NCBI GenBank assembly: GCA_003693705.1
Contig: RBZT01000286.1
Span: forward strand, 169,461 to 233,460
Reading direction: 5' to 3'
DNA: 64,000 nucleotides
Origin: Polymyxa betae
Taxonomy: Eukaryota; Endomyxa; Phytomyxea; Plasmodiophorida; Plasmodiophoridae
Position numbers and translations under genes: made by a program. Positions within the stretch are counted from its first letter, which is position 1; the number at the start of each line of letters is the position of its first letter. The notes under the pieces were generated by a model. It had not been told where the DNA came from. It saw only the letters and a program-made list of their open reading frames with translations, and ran no database searches. Positions 11,107-23,393 of this stretch are shown here, piece by piece.

Positions 11107-12298
11107 TCAAAATCGGTAGAAATCCTGGAATGTCTCATCGTCCTTTCGAACATTGGTCTGTAGAACCTGCTCAGAGTATACGTATCCTCCCACCAGCTCA
11201 ATCACAACCAGGTATAGCAATACGGCAATGCTGGCAAACTGGATCCAGGCGAATTTAATAATTTCTGAGAAGCCAGGAAAATAACTGCATCGGTTGTTAT
11301 TGAAAACAGAGTCAAAGTGGAAAACACAAAACCTGATTGTCTGGGTTGGAATCCTGCAAGTGATATTGAGCTCAAACTGAGCGGAGGTGCCTTTCCTCCA
11401 TAACGGAAATCGGTCTGAATTGAAAACCACTGTATCTTTTGGTAGCAAATTGGCAATTGATCTCAAACAGGATACAATTCATACCATTTCTTGATGTATA
11501 CGAAGCCAGCCATTCGGTCAAATCAAAATTGTTGTAAGAGCTGATCGGATCGGGAATCGTTGGAGGTGCTTCATAATCTGCATTGCTGTTGAGTCTGTAC
11601 AAGCTGAGCACTGATTCAGGCTAAAATTTGCTGAAGATACCGATATAGAGGCTGAGATTGCCAATATTCAAGATTGCCCGATATTTCCAAATAGGACCCT
11701 GGCATTGGGGATTCGTGCTTGACGATGATGGGAACGTTCATCAAAAGTGCTATCTGGTCATTAAGGAGAAACTCAACGAAGAAAACGGTAGTCGCCCCAT
11801 GCACTTGCAAACCGTTACTAATTGGAACCGTGATTCCCAGACTAATAATGTCGTTGGATCCATCACGATTTGAGTCCGCTTCCTGTACCTAGGAAACTCT
11901 ATCGGCGATAATTTAAATGGATTGCAGTGAACCAACACGGATTAACGCAGGTATGAATTCGTTGTCAGAAATAGCATCATTCAATGTGGGAAATGTACTC
12001 CAGAACTTTGTGCCATGCTGACTTGTTGTCGAATCGAAAGTATCCAGAATCAAGATGGATTCATGCCGGAAGGAGATCTTGGGCTGTTCCCGATATTTAC
12101 CTTGCTTTCTCCATAGAGCTATCAACATGACTTTAGGCCAAATCTGCAATCGTGGGATTACTTACCGCCGGAGTTATAGGCTAGATAGAACGATACAAAT
12201 ATTACAACAATATAAGAAAGAAAACGAAACAGGTTTGCGGCCGACAGGAACGGGGCTGTATATCGGACTCGCAATGGCGAAGAGTATACCTGGGCCAT
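11107..12298 (-). CDS. TMEM231-like ciliary transition-zone membrane protein
   Basis: Seven or so exons on the minus strand, starting MAQVYSSPLRVRYTAPFLSA at 12298 (compare MALYELFSHPVERSYRA in animals). There is an N-terminal span (RFLSYIVVIFVSFYLAYNSG). A long luminal/extracellular region includes QPKISFRHESIL, FWSTFPTLNDA and DSNRDGSNDIISLGITVPIS, then a C-terminal span preceded by IIKFAWIQFASIAVLLYLVV. Two spans with this spacing and the KFAWxQ motif identify TMEM231, a component of the MKS module that gates the cilium. Fungi without flagella are expected to lack it, so its intact presence implies a flagellated stage. The next minus-strand gene (NUP96) ends only 213 bases from its start. 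Confidence 0.82.
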
Positions 12299-12510
12299 CG
12301 ACAAGTCGTACTACAAGGTTTGCAGACCTGTTGCAATCTGAATCATGAAGGTCGTAATCTGTGACGGAATCCAGACGAATAGAGCATGATGGACAGCTGC
12401 AGAGCAACGGCCAAACAAAATATCACTATGTCAGATATGGGATAATCTTGGTCTCATGTATGTGTATATACTATAAAAATGGCTTAAATAAAGGTGTAGA
12501 TAAAGCAGGG

Positions 12511-15500
12511 TTATATAAGGTTGGTGAGACGAGCTCTTTGGATGATCTTGGTACGCGTCATACATTGCACTGCAGATTCAAGAAGACGCAATTTCTTGAG
12601 GGCATCGTCACTCTTTGGTCCATGATTCAAATTTGTTAAATAATCAGAATTCAAAAGCTGATCATCAGGCTCATCTGAAGACAAACGTTAAAAAACACTT
12701 TTTTTGTACACAGGCAGAGTTTACTTTGGCCATTGGCGAACAAAAGCAACTGCGAAACAGCATGACCAGAAGTACTCCAGCTTTGCGGGAAATAGTCCTG
12801 AAAGCGATTCAATATACGATGGATTTTGAGTGCAACCAGAACCTGTTTCGTTTCAAATTGAGATAAGAATTGCTGACAAACTGCAAAGTTTTGTGTCAAA
12901 ATAAGATTAGGAACGATTTCAGTGATAAAAATCGAGAATGCGGCTTCCCAATGTCCCGCCCTCATTGCACAGGTCATGGCTACACAAAAGTTTCCATCAC
13001 TGATACATCGCCCATACTGCATGAATGGCATACTCTCAATCAGAAAGAGGAGTACAATAGACTGGAAAATGTACCTTGGCAGTGTAACTTAGAGCCATCG
13101 GATCGTAAGCATCCCGGGCTTCGACTTTATCGGTCCAGTACGTGACGAAATTGATTAAATCAGTTTCTTCAGCAGATAGAAAATCGCACGGTTCTAAATG
13201 CGACGTCACCTCAGATAGTTCTGGAAGACCGAACTGAACAGAAACGAAACTCGATCTGGCCTGCAAAAATATTGTTTTGAGACCGAAGACTGAACAAAAG
13301 AAATGGAGTTAAACCGATTTAGGCCAGTTTCTGACAAGGAAGTCTTGAAGTAGGGATTTAGTAGCTGAAGGATAGAGATGTGACCCGATGATTATGATGT
13401 AAAGAGCTTCCTTAATTTGATTGGCGGCCTCAAGCTGAGCGACATAGCATACATGAAGAGTCCATGCTGCATCGCCATAAAGAACCACACCCCGTCTCGA
13501 TAAAATATCATACATGTGCCACATTAGCGCGAAGTCAAAATACCTTTCAAACAAATAAGATTAATGTTTGGTAGGAGAAGACGTCAACAAACTTTGGATT
13601 GCCTTTAAATAAACGTGCCGTTGGCAAGGACGGGTCAGCACGAAATTCTAATAACGATCTTCGAAAATCATACGATGATGATTGGAACGGAGCCAATAGC
13701 GATTGTAGTGGCTCATTGGGTCGATCGTTAAACCAAAAATTGGCAGACAGGTTTGACAGCCAATCGGAACCCTGAACGAGCAATCCGGTAAAAAAGCAAT
13801 CGAAAAAAGAAGATATGGCGGCGATTCAGACCTTATCGAGCACATCGCCAGCCAGAATTCTATAAACGGTCTGGCAGGTTGCGGTAAAAGTCTGCCAGGT
13901 ACCCGATATCACCCATTTCCTACCAAGGGTGTTTAGCCAATAGTATAACAGACATGTGTGACACGAACTTGATTTGCTCCCGTAAAAGTTGACGAGATTG
14001 GCCTCGAAGACCGCTGCCGTTCTCGGCGATTAGCTAGAAGTGAATTAAGCCGGAATCATCTGAGCATAAATGGGCGATATTACAGTTGCTAATTTGGGAT
14101 TTCCATGACGGAGTGAGATCGTGACGGCCTCACCAAGACGATGACCTAATAGAGAAGATGCGATTTCTGCCCAGAAATCGGAACCGGGAATGTTTCGGTC
14201 TAAAATGGAGACAGAATCAGTTATGATATTGACCGAGCGTTTAAATGACGAGAACTCTGAAGGACGATATGTTGCTGAATCTCTTCACTTGAAAGCTTTA
14301 GAAAGTCAGTGCGAATTGCTGACTCGAACCAGTTCGAGAGAGCATTACGCATGTGAACATTGGAGCTGCTGAAGTTTGGGTCGAATAAAGCGATCAGAAG
14401 AGACCAATGATCACCTGGGCATGCCTAACGATAAACATTAGCACTGAAAACGACACTGTTATAAAACACTTCAGATATCTAGTACAGCCGACAGCAAACG
14501 AAATTACAAATATACGAGCAAATACGATGTCGTAATCTGGTATGGAAATTAAATACAAAATATTGTCGGACCTTATACGAATAGGCCAAGTCTTCTAGAG
14601 GCTCAGCTCCTTCAACAGCCTTCTGATGTAAACCAACGAGTTTCATATTGATTCCATCATGTTTCAGCCTTAAAATTCGGACCGATGTAAGGCTTGCACC
14701 ACGACACACCACTCTCAATCCAGAACCGAAACCAGCACGAAATGTTGACCTATAAGTAAGTTCAAAAAGTTGCAATTTTCAAAATTAGGAGTCTTCACAA
14801 TTTGGGTCCGATTAAATTCAGGGTATTGGCGTCATAAAGCGGTTGAGAAATAGCTCGCGGGGCGTCGTCAATTCTGTGATGGCGAACAGGAACAGAGAAG
14901 AGGGGCCCGCCCCATTCCTCATCTTGATCCTCAACTTCAGAAATAGGCGCATGTTTATCTGGAGTCTTCGGGATATCCGGAAGACTCGGGAGTGAATTCA
15001 GCCTAAAACATGGTCAAATTCTATCACAAACTTAACGCCACACAATGACTGCACTAAAGGCAAAGTGAAATGAAAAAAAGTGTCACGAAATTTGTAGGAA
15101 TAATCAAGGTTCTCCTATAAAGAACACGGAATGGCAAAATTGAGGGGGTAATGCAAGGTATGAAATCATCGAATAGTAGATTTAGAAATCGTTGCTCCAA
15201 AAACTGAAAGAAGGCGATCATTGATACCACTGCGGTTGCTGACGATTAGTATCGTATAATTGTGCAGATTCATGTTCGAAGGCAGACTGCATGGCACGAA
15301 GTTTATTTCCATCAAGATGAAGAGATGCCGCCAGAGTTTCGGATCGTGGCAGAATTTTTTGAGATCTGGCAGGCGATGATCTCGACAGTGAGCCAATAGA
15401 AGCAAGCTCATCTACAGGAATTAGGGCCTGACGAATGCACATTAATAATCGTATTATCAATGACAAAAGTGGTCCCGACGTCATCGATCTGATCGAAAGT

Positions 15501-15644
15501 AGCACCGTCTAGAAGCTCCGATGACGATAAAGGTCGTGTGTTCAATAAGGGGTAATTGTTGGACTGATTGTTATGATCAGAATCGATATCGATCTGATCC
15601 AGACAGAACTCAAATACATCATCCTGATCTGAATCTACCAACAT
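12511..15644 (-). CDS. Nup96/Nup145C nucleoporin, encoded without Nup98
   Basis: Many short exons. The N-terminus (MLVDSDQDDVFEFCLDQIDI) is acidic. It is followed by SLHLDGNKLRAMQSAF, matching the LGLDPxxVxxMKxSF motif ahead of Nup96. STFRAGFGSGLRVV matches the SFRVGWGP motif. Then comes the alpha-solenoid: WLSNLSANFWFND, LLEFRADPS, YFDFALMWHMYDIL, LHVCYVAQLEAANQIKEALY, AMRAGHWEAAFSIFITEIVP, PNLILTQNFAVCQQFLSQFE. The last exon ends ARLTNLI at 12511. Nup96 belongs to the Y-complex scaffold of the nuclear pore. In most opisthokonts it is made as a Nup98-Nup96 precursor cut at HF/S. Here no Nup98 autoproteolytic domain was seen upstream, so this appears to be a separate gene. Exons between 13,850 and 14,480 were not resolved individually. 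Confidence 0.78.
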
Positions 15645-16193
15645 TATAAGAAATGAGACTAATGACTGAGGTGAAGCCCCCAGAAGTAACCTCTACATGC
15701 GCACTATCTGTAATGTAATGTTACTTGGACTAACATTCAAATATCTGAAAGAATCAATAAGCATGTCCTGAACCCATCATTGTATTATTATCATTATTGC
15801 TTTAGTTCAATAAAGTCCAAGTGCATAAAACAGAATGACGACGCAAACAATGCATACCAGTAAACAATCTCCACGCTCGTGTCATAACCACAAAACAAGC
15901 CTATTGCCTAAACTAGCGGTTCGCCCAGGATAGCTGATAAACTTGTCTGCTTTCCAAATGACGAGTCTACAGCATCATATTCAGTATGACACAGCACCAT
16001 ATTAAACTAATAAACTGCTCAAATTACAATGCCAGTTCCAGATTCGCTCAGTTTTATATCACCGCGGCCATACTGACAGTTTATTCTTGAGGAAACGTTT
16101 ACACCTTAATATTACATGAAGTTGTTATCTGATGCTGATTGAAGGCTTAATCCCATTTAAAATGAAACAATTACCATTGAATAACAAAGTTTT
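15645..16193. other. Intergenic, no gene seen
   Basis: About 550 AT-rich bases between NUP96 (start) and TRM7 (end), both on the minus strand. Checked for a Nup98-like autoproteolytic domain reading into NUP96; all minus-strand frames appear broken by stops. Probably the NUP96 promoter and TRM7 3' end. Confidence 0.35.
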
Positions 16194-17633
16194 CAGATGA
16201 ACTGTTCATATGGAGGATGTATAGGCGGTGCTACAGGGGGTAACATCACCGAATCTGATAATGCATATCTAAAAATGAGCACAGTTCAGTATTATTGATT
16301 CGTCTAGCTTGTAAGAACATACGATGCATCGGCGTCGAGGTCTTGATTATCAGCAACCAGATCACCACATGAGAGAAAAGACACCAATCTCCTTTGTGAT
16401 TCTGACAATGTGACATCACGACCTAATCTCAGATTAACATCTCAGTAACGGAAATACCAAGTTTTCATACGAATAGGAAGATTGGCAGTAATCATAGTTG
16501 GAATATAATCTGATGGAGGATCATATCTCTCACAGACCAGGAATGATTCTGTAAATAGCCATCATATCAACATTGCAAATATCGAAAGGGTTCAATACGT
16601 ACCAACACTGGAGTTCCTACTACTAGTAGGTTTAGCGACCGTGACTTTGTTAAAAAAGATGTCCAACTGATCCAGTAATAATGCTAATGAATCCCTAGAT
16701 ATATAAAACTTAGGGATGCAAACTTAGAGAGATCATGATCACATTGATCAATTACTAACCCGCGGAATACTTTGGCTACAAATGATCCACCAGGACGTAG
16801 AACATGAGTCGTTATACATAGCGCCTATAAACATTCTCGTCAATTGGCCAGTATCATTGTGACATAATCCTATAATATCATACAGATAGGATCAGCTGCG
16901 ATTGAACATATCTGCATTCAAGACAATTAGAGAATGTTTCGTGCCAGCAATGGCCAGTACGACTTACTCGTCCATATCGTGCATACTTGATACAGAAGCG
17001 TCCAAAATCAGTTCAATAACATCGATGGTATTAAAAAGAGATCAGAAACTTACCCAGTCACTAAAATACAGCAAATTAGCCAAGCTGTGAAGAAATTATA
17101 AGTAGAAAAAATGGGCAAGCACAGTATCAGGTTAAAATAGGTTTTCAATAAAAAAGAATGTGAATTACCATCTGGAGCTCCATCACACACAACAATATCA
17201 GCTAGATGTCCCTGAAATAAATCGATAATAGATTCAGCTGTAGATCTTCGTGTGATATCTCCTTGTAGCTGAATTATTCCATCTATTGGGGACATTTCCT
17301 GAAGATCAACAGCTACGACGCGACCATTATTAGCTCCACTAGAAAACATATTTTCAATCATGGCAACAGAATGCAAAAAAATTCAGGCGACATTCGATTG
17401 ATGAGAACTTGTGACCAGCTTCCAGGTGCTGCACATCTATTTAATTAATTGAGTACAGTAAGTGATGGGGATAGGCTGAGATTTGCAACTCACAGATCCA
17501 CAGCATTCTTAACATGATCCAACAAGTGGAATGTGTTATCCAGTTGAAGTAACTTAAATGCAGAACGGGCGCGATATCCGAGTTCTTTAGCACGACGGTA
17601 GAAAATGTCACGTTTATCCTTTGAGTACTTCAT
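16194..17633 (-). CDS. trm7: Trm7/FTSJ1 tRNA 2'-O-ribose methyltransferase
   Basis: Start [20 protein letters not shown] at 17633 matches the Trm7 N-terminus including the K of the KDKE-type tetrad. The SAM-binding [11 protein letters not shown], then VAVDLQEM and the catalytic Asp in VCDGAPDVTG follow, with [17 protein letters not shown] and [14 protein letters not shown] further on. The frame across APD-VTG-MHDMDE only works if a 7-nt micro-exon (17054-17060) and an 18-nt exon (16968-16985) are included. The last exon ends PPYEQFI. Trm7 methylates ribose at positions 32 and 34 of the anticodon loop of tRNA-Phe and others in the cytoplasm, with partners Trm732 and Rtt10. About ten exons in 1.4 kb. 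Confidence 0.9.
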
Positions 17634-17913
17634 GGAGATTTCCAAGACAAAAGTATGACAAATGCTGAAAGAATGGAAATCAGCAAATGCCAAGAATGAA
17701 ACAAGTAGAACTGCGTGTCGCAGTTCTGGGACATTTTTGAAATATTTTTTATGTAACATTACAGAGTTGAGTGAACATTTAGATTTCTTCTTTGTGACAA
17801 GAGATGATATTCGAGAATTATCGAGAACTAATTCGATATTCAACAAATGATTATCTGACCATCATGGACAATCTACTCGCACTTCGTCTTCATTTCCCAC
17901 TTTCAACGCGAAC

Positions 17914-19168
17914 ATGATATTGCTACTGGTACTGGCCCTGAGCTGTAACATTTTGGTGCAGGTCCAGGCTCAACACAGCAATGCTGTATCTCTCCCATGT
18001 CGAGGTCAGTTTCATGCTGACATACTGATCCACCGACTCTGCTACCACCAACCCATTTACAGATCCAAATAACTTCGACGCTTCCTCATGCTTGTTTGCT
18101 GGCGATTATTGCGACTTTAATGCAAATTTCTCGTTGTTCTACGATCAGGTATAAGTTATATCTACGTATTAGGTGGATAATATTTGATACTTATATATAG
18201 GCAACATTATATCATAAATATGTTGAGAATCCAGTACCTGAAAATGCTGAGTTTGTTATAGAGAGTGGTATACCTCGTATAGAGAATGATGCATTATCTG
18301 TATCATTGATACCACCACAATCTCCATCTGATATGGGCACTGCTACTATTATCAGTACGACCAGATTCTTACATTATGGTTTATTCGAGGCTCGATTTAA
18401 AGTGTCTGGCGCTGGTGGTATTGTATCCAGTTTTATTGGGTTTTCGAATGTTCACGATGAGATCGACGTTGAAATTACTGGATATGATAATAGCAGTGTT
18501 CAAGCTAATTGGTATTATTTATGGGCATCATTGTAATTGCATCTCCCATCTCAATTGATTTATTACAGGTACTATCGAGGCAAGGCTGATTTATTTGCCA
18601 GCAATGGTGAATGTCACAATTTGAATGTTTTATTCAGCGTCGATTAATTGATTTTAGGGTCATCTGTGAACGGATACATTGGGAAAGCGAATACTAGCAC
18701 AGCTGACTTTTACCATACATATACGGTTAATTGGACACAGGATTCCATTACCTGGATTCTTGATGGTCGATTAATGCATCAATCACTAAAATCTGAATCC
18801 GGAAAGAATGGATTCCCAGATACACCCATGCGTATATCATTCGGGATCTGGCAAGCACAAGCTAATAGTACATGGGCTGGATCATTAAATACCAATGATT
18901 GGTCACAGCCAATTACAACATCATTCCAATCGTTGAGGGTGTCCTGGTTCGTTCAATTTTAGATTTGCAATGTATCATTTATCAATGTTGTTGGTTTAGT
19001 CTGGCAGGTCCTCATAATCATTCAAATTCTGTTACTGGTGATCAGTTAACTCATACGTCTTCTGGCTACAATCCAGACAATCCATATGGCAACTCAGCTG
19101 TATTTTGTATGTTCCTGACTCCGATCTTCCACATCATTATGCTCTTCGTTATCCTTGCAATCATTTAA
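17914..19168 (+). CDS. GH16 CRH-type wall transglycosylase, secreted and probably GPI-anchored
   Basis: Start at 17914 gives a clear signal peptide (MILLLVLALSCNILVQVQAQ). The mature protein has FDASSCLFAGDYCDFNANFS, then FLHYGLFEARFKVSG and the catalytic box DEIDVEITG (about 18450-18480), with nucleophile and acid/base spaced as in GH16. GKANTSTADFYHTYTVNWTQ and SITWILDGRLMHQS follow, as does MRISFGIWQAQ. After a Thr/Ser/Asn-rich stretch the protein ends in a hydrophobic tail (IFHIIMLFVILAII), typical of a GPI signal. CRH enzymes join chitin to beta-glucan in fungal walls; whether this one does so or acts on plain beta-glucan is not visible. Five or so exons. Confidence 0.83.
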
Positions 19169-19508
19169 TCACTATATTTAAATCCAATAAAAATAACCAC
19201 ATTTATTCTTATAAGATGTTTGTTTCTGAATAGTAGGTAGTCAAAAGCAGACCAAATTCTATTGACATATTGACAAACAAATATGACACACTTGACAGGT
19301 TGACACTCAGATGCTATTACGATCTTCAATATAAATCGTATTTGTTTACGTCCTCCATTTGTGAAAGTCGCCTATTGTATTCCGTCTCTTTCAAAAGGAA
19401 AGTGATAAGTATTGTTAGTCAGATGGCAAGTTCGAGAACATTCTGGATTCCGACAAATGATGGGCATAATGATCCAAGACGTGTATGGAGGAGTGACAGT
19501 TCTGGATC
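19169..19508. other. Intergenic, no gene seen
   Basis: 340 bases between GH16 and GH18. Reading frames exist across 19270-19508 but do not resemble a protein and end before the chitinase start. AATAAA-like signals occur at about 19186. Confidence 0.3.
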
Positions 19509-21259
19509 ATGGCCCATACCGCAAAGCGATTACAAAGGCGGGCACATACACTGTTCACCATGATCAAAAGAAGGATGTCGAGAAATCAGTTATTCTTGAT
19601 AGGTGGTTCTATGCTTGGTCTCGTTGCTCTACTCGTTACTATCATTACGGTTGCTGCGATACGTCCAACTGAAACTCGTATTGGTATGGGATCTGATGTA
19701 CCAGATTCATCTAAGGCTGCAACTGTTAATAATCAGTCAACACGACGAATACTTGGATATTATCTAGAGGTGAGCAGATGGGATTTTCGAGGGTTTTGAG
19801 GTTCTGATCATATTGTTAATTTTAGGCGGCGACAGGAGGCAATTGTCCTGGGATCCCGGCTATGAGTAATAGATTTCCTCACAGCTTTATGACATTGCTA
19901 ATATGATCTGACAGGCCCGGATAAGATCCCGGCTCAATATTACACACATCTTATATATGGATTCTCACCATTGATCAACACAACAAGTTGGGGGTTGAAT
20001 GAACCTACAGATAATGAAATACAGAGATATACACAGTTCAATAATCTTAAGAAGAACCATACCGGCTTACAGACAATCATGAGCCTTGGCGGTGATCTAC
20101 CAGTATATAAATTCATTGATGCAATGGAACATGACCAGTATAATACTGATTCTGATAATAGGATATATCACCCATGTCGAGAATGTCACATGATCCATTG
20201 CGCAGGCAGCAGTTTGTTAAGAGCACGATTGCATTCGTCCGCCGATTCGGTTTCGATGGGATCGGTAAGTAGATCCCTCTTTAATCGTATCAAATTGCTC
20301 AGAATAGATATTCAAATGTTAAACAGATATCGATTGGGAGTTCCCTACAGATGTTAGTCGTGGTGGATCATCAAATGATACAGCTGGATTTGTAGATCTG
20401 GTCCAGGAATTTCGTGATCAAATAGATGCAGAAAATCGTCCTGCCAATGTTGCCAAATTACTGCTCACATCCATTGTCCCCGGAGGACCATACTGGGGCA
20501 AGTACTACTCCATCAGCAAGACTATTACTTCCCTTGATTTCGTACATATTTTAGGTAGGCATTGTTGTGACTTATTTGCTGTGAAGTTGAACTCTATTCA
20601 GCATACAATGTATTGGGTACTTGGACGGGAATAACTGATTGTTCAGCTCCATGGGAGAACCCTCGAGACCTCAATCAGGATTCATCTGCTAATGCTCTGC
20701 GATACTTTCTAAGTGAAGCCAAAGAGGCTGGAGTTGGCCCTGAAAAATTCAATTTCGGAATCAGTTTCTGGGCCATCTCGTACACATTACAGCAAGCTCT
20801 AAATGCCACAACAGCTATCAGTAATCATCTATCGCATTCGTATTCAGGTCGTTCTAACCTTCCTGGGATAGGCCCAGCTACGGGAACATTAGCATATACG
20901 AGTGCTGAACAGCCAGCTAAACCTGGATTCTGTACCAAACAGCCAGGATATTTGTCGTACTTCGAAGTAATCAGATTGACGAATACAACCAGAGCGACAG
21001 AGGTTGATGAAGATCCTATATCTGTCTGCAAATACTTCACATATGATCGGGATCAGTATGAGAATGCCCTTGGGGTTAGGGTCTGTAACTGACGTTTTAC
21101 AGATGGGTTGGATATGATGACGCCTCAACATTTAATACCAAAATTGATTATGCCATGGGACTTGGTCTGAATGGTGTATCAGTATGGGGAATGGATGCTG
21201 ATAATCCTGATACATTTGAACTAACCCAGTTCCTTTATAACAAGGTCATGCATTCATGA
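19509..21259 (+). CDS. GH18 chitinase, type II membrane-anchored
   Basis: Start is at 19509, or at the internal ATG at 19560 (MIKRRMSRNQLF). It is followed by one hydrophobic span (FLIGGSMLGLVALLVTIITV) and a polar stem, then the GH18 barrel opening RRILGYYLE. The substrate-side motif TIMSLGG is present. The catalytic motif FDGIDIDWEFP is split by an intron at about 20258-20325 and has all key residues, including the proton-donor Glu. Later barrel strands read GVGPEKFNFGISFWAISY and GLNGVSVWGMDADNPDTFEL. About seven exons. The enzyme would face the wall from the plasma membrane, suited to chitin remodelling at septation or zoospore release rather than secreted digestion. A hydrophobic stretch (TNLLILLGLLLFIYYW) lies just past the stop in another frame. 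Confidence 0.83.
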
Positions 21260-21709
21260 AACACATCAATTCCAGATATAGAGACATTCACTCCAACGAA
21301 TAGAGCAACAACCAACCTTCTCATTCTGTTAGGTCTGCTTCTATTCATTTACTACTGGTCATCGCAATCACTTCAAACGACTACATTAAAATAAATTATA
21401 AAATTACAACATGATCAATGGAACAATTGGTTAAGTAATGCAATTCACTGCATAAGGGAAGATCACGATGGATTTTTAATTGTAATAGTGACAGAGTCTG
21501 CAATGCTGTCGATTCATCCCTGCCTGTAATGTATAATCAGTGTAGAAATCCGAAAATCTTGTCACTATGGGAATATTTCGACGACAATTTTGATTTTTTT
21601 TTCATAGAGGCCGCGCCCTGTGTCAGGCGCCTCGTTGGATTCTGTTTGTACGTAAATAGCTGATCTTATCCTCTTAGTCTTACTCAAGTCCTGAGTTATA
21701 TTCACAATC
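21260..21709. other. Intergenic, no gene seen
   Basis: About 450 AT-rich bases between GH18 and RPT1. The first 130 bases encode, out of frame, a hydrophobic stretch that could be an unrecognised last exon of the chitinase. The rest holds presumably 3' end and the RPT1 promoter. Confidence 0.3.
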
Positions 21710-23393
21710 ATGGCTCCTGTGGATGCGCACGACGACCCCACCAAGGAACTCGATAAGGAGATCACACCGCTTGATGAAGGCGATATCGCTCTTCTCAAAA
21801 CATATGTACAATCATGATCACTTGATCAGGATATCCCGCCGTTAAAATATGGTCTGTTTAGGGTGTGGGACCATATTCGAAGAACATAAAAAAGCTAGAA
21901 GACGAGATCAGCGAGAAAGCCAAAATGGTCAATGAGTTGAAAGGTTTCTTAATGTCTTGTGCACTGAAGTCGATTACTGAAGCTAACTTGCAGGAATCAA
22001 AGAATCTGATACTGGATTGGCACCTCCGAGTCAGTGGGATTTAGCTCTGGATAAGCAAATGATGCAGGAAGAACAACCATTACAGGTAATCTGAGCAAGC
22101 TATACATTCATTGCTGACCCCTCCAAGGTCGCTCGCTGCACGAAAATCATAAATCCAAACACGGATGATGCCAAGTATGTGATTAACATTAGGCAAATGG
22201 CGAAGTATGTTGTCGGTTTGGGTGATCGTGTCGCTCCAACTGATATTGAAGAAGGCATGCGTGTTGTGAGTTGACTTGGTCCAACGTTGTGTGTATATCA
22301 TTCTTATTATTTTTCAGGGAGTAGATCGTACAAAGTATCATATTCAGATCCCTCTACCTCCTAAAATTGATGCGTCAGTCACTATGATGCAGGTTATTTC
22401 AACATTGTTGCTTTGATCTTGTGTTCAATCTTGCATTTAGGTAGAGGAGAAACCCGATGTTACCTATGATGACGTGGGAGGTGCGAAAGAACAGCTTGAG
22501 AAGCTTCGGGAAGTTGTTGAACTTCCTCTGCTTAAACCTGAGAGATTTATCGAACTTGGTATTGATCCACCAAAGGGTGTGCTCCTCTATGGCCCTCCTG
22601 GAACTGGGAAGACATTATCAGCAAGAGCCGTAGCTAACAGAACCGACGCCTGCTTTATTCGTGTTATTGGTAGTGAACTGGTACAGAAATACGTTGGTGA
22701 AGGCGCTCGTATGGTTCGGGAATTATTCCAACTGGCTCGGTATATATGTTGTGTGCTTTAAACTCCCAATACTGACGTTATTCAGATCCAAGAAAGCGTG
22801 CATTGTGTTTTTTGACGAAGTTGATGCTATTGGTGGTGCCCGTTTCGATGACGGTGCCGGCGGTGACAACGAAGTTCAGCGAACTATGTTGCAGATTGTT
22901 ACTGAACTGGGTACTTACTGTATGGTTATTTGAATCTCATCCATTTCTTAGACTGTTTTCAGATGGTTTTGATCCTCGTGGTAATGTCAAGGTTTTGATG
23001 GCCACAAACCGTCCCGACACCTTGGATCCTGCTCTTATGCGTCCTGGTCGTATGGATCGTAAAGTTGAATTCAATGTCCCCGATCTTGAGGTTGAACTGT
23101 TTAATCGTCCTTTTAATCTTTTGCTGAACAATGTATAGGGAAGGAAGAAAATTCTTCAGATTCATAGTAAAAGTATCAATTGCGAAAAGAATATTCGATG
23201 GGAGCTCCTGGCTCGTTTATGTCCTAATGTGACTGGTGCTGAGCTTCGTTCCGTGTGCACAGAAGCAGGAATGTTCGCCATTCGAGCTCGGCGTAAAGCC
23301 ATTAGTGAGAAGGATATGCTTGACGCTGTTCAGAAAGTTATTAAGGGTTATGCGAAATTTTCTGCTACTGCCAAATATATGGTCTATAACTAA
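21710..23393 (+). CDS. RPT1: 26S proteasome regulatory ATPase Rpt1 (PSMC2)
   Basis: Eight or nine exons reproduce Rpt1 over its full length (about 430 residues). The N-terminal helix is [17 protein letters not shown], then the OB region [20 protein letters not shown] and [20 protein letters not shown]. Walker A is [20 protein letters not shown], Walker B is [12 protein letters not shown], followed by [17 protein letters not shown]. The sensor/arginine region is [20 protein letters not shown], and the C-terminal helical domain contains [20 protein letters not shown]. It ends KYMVYN. Rpt1 is one of six ATPases that unfold ubiquitylated substrates and feed them to the 20S core. Start at 21710 is fixed by the MAPVDAHDD leader, which carries a Pro-rich turn like that of other Rpt1 proteins. 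Confidence 0.95.

Noticed and set aside
15645-16193. Nup98 portion fused ahead of Nup96
   Set aside because: No autoproteolytic-domain text seen on the minus strand and stops are frequent in every frame.
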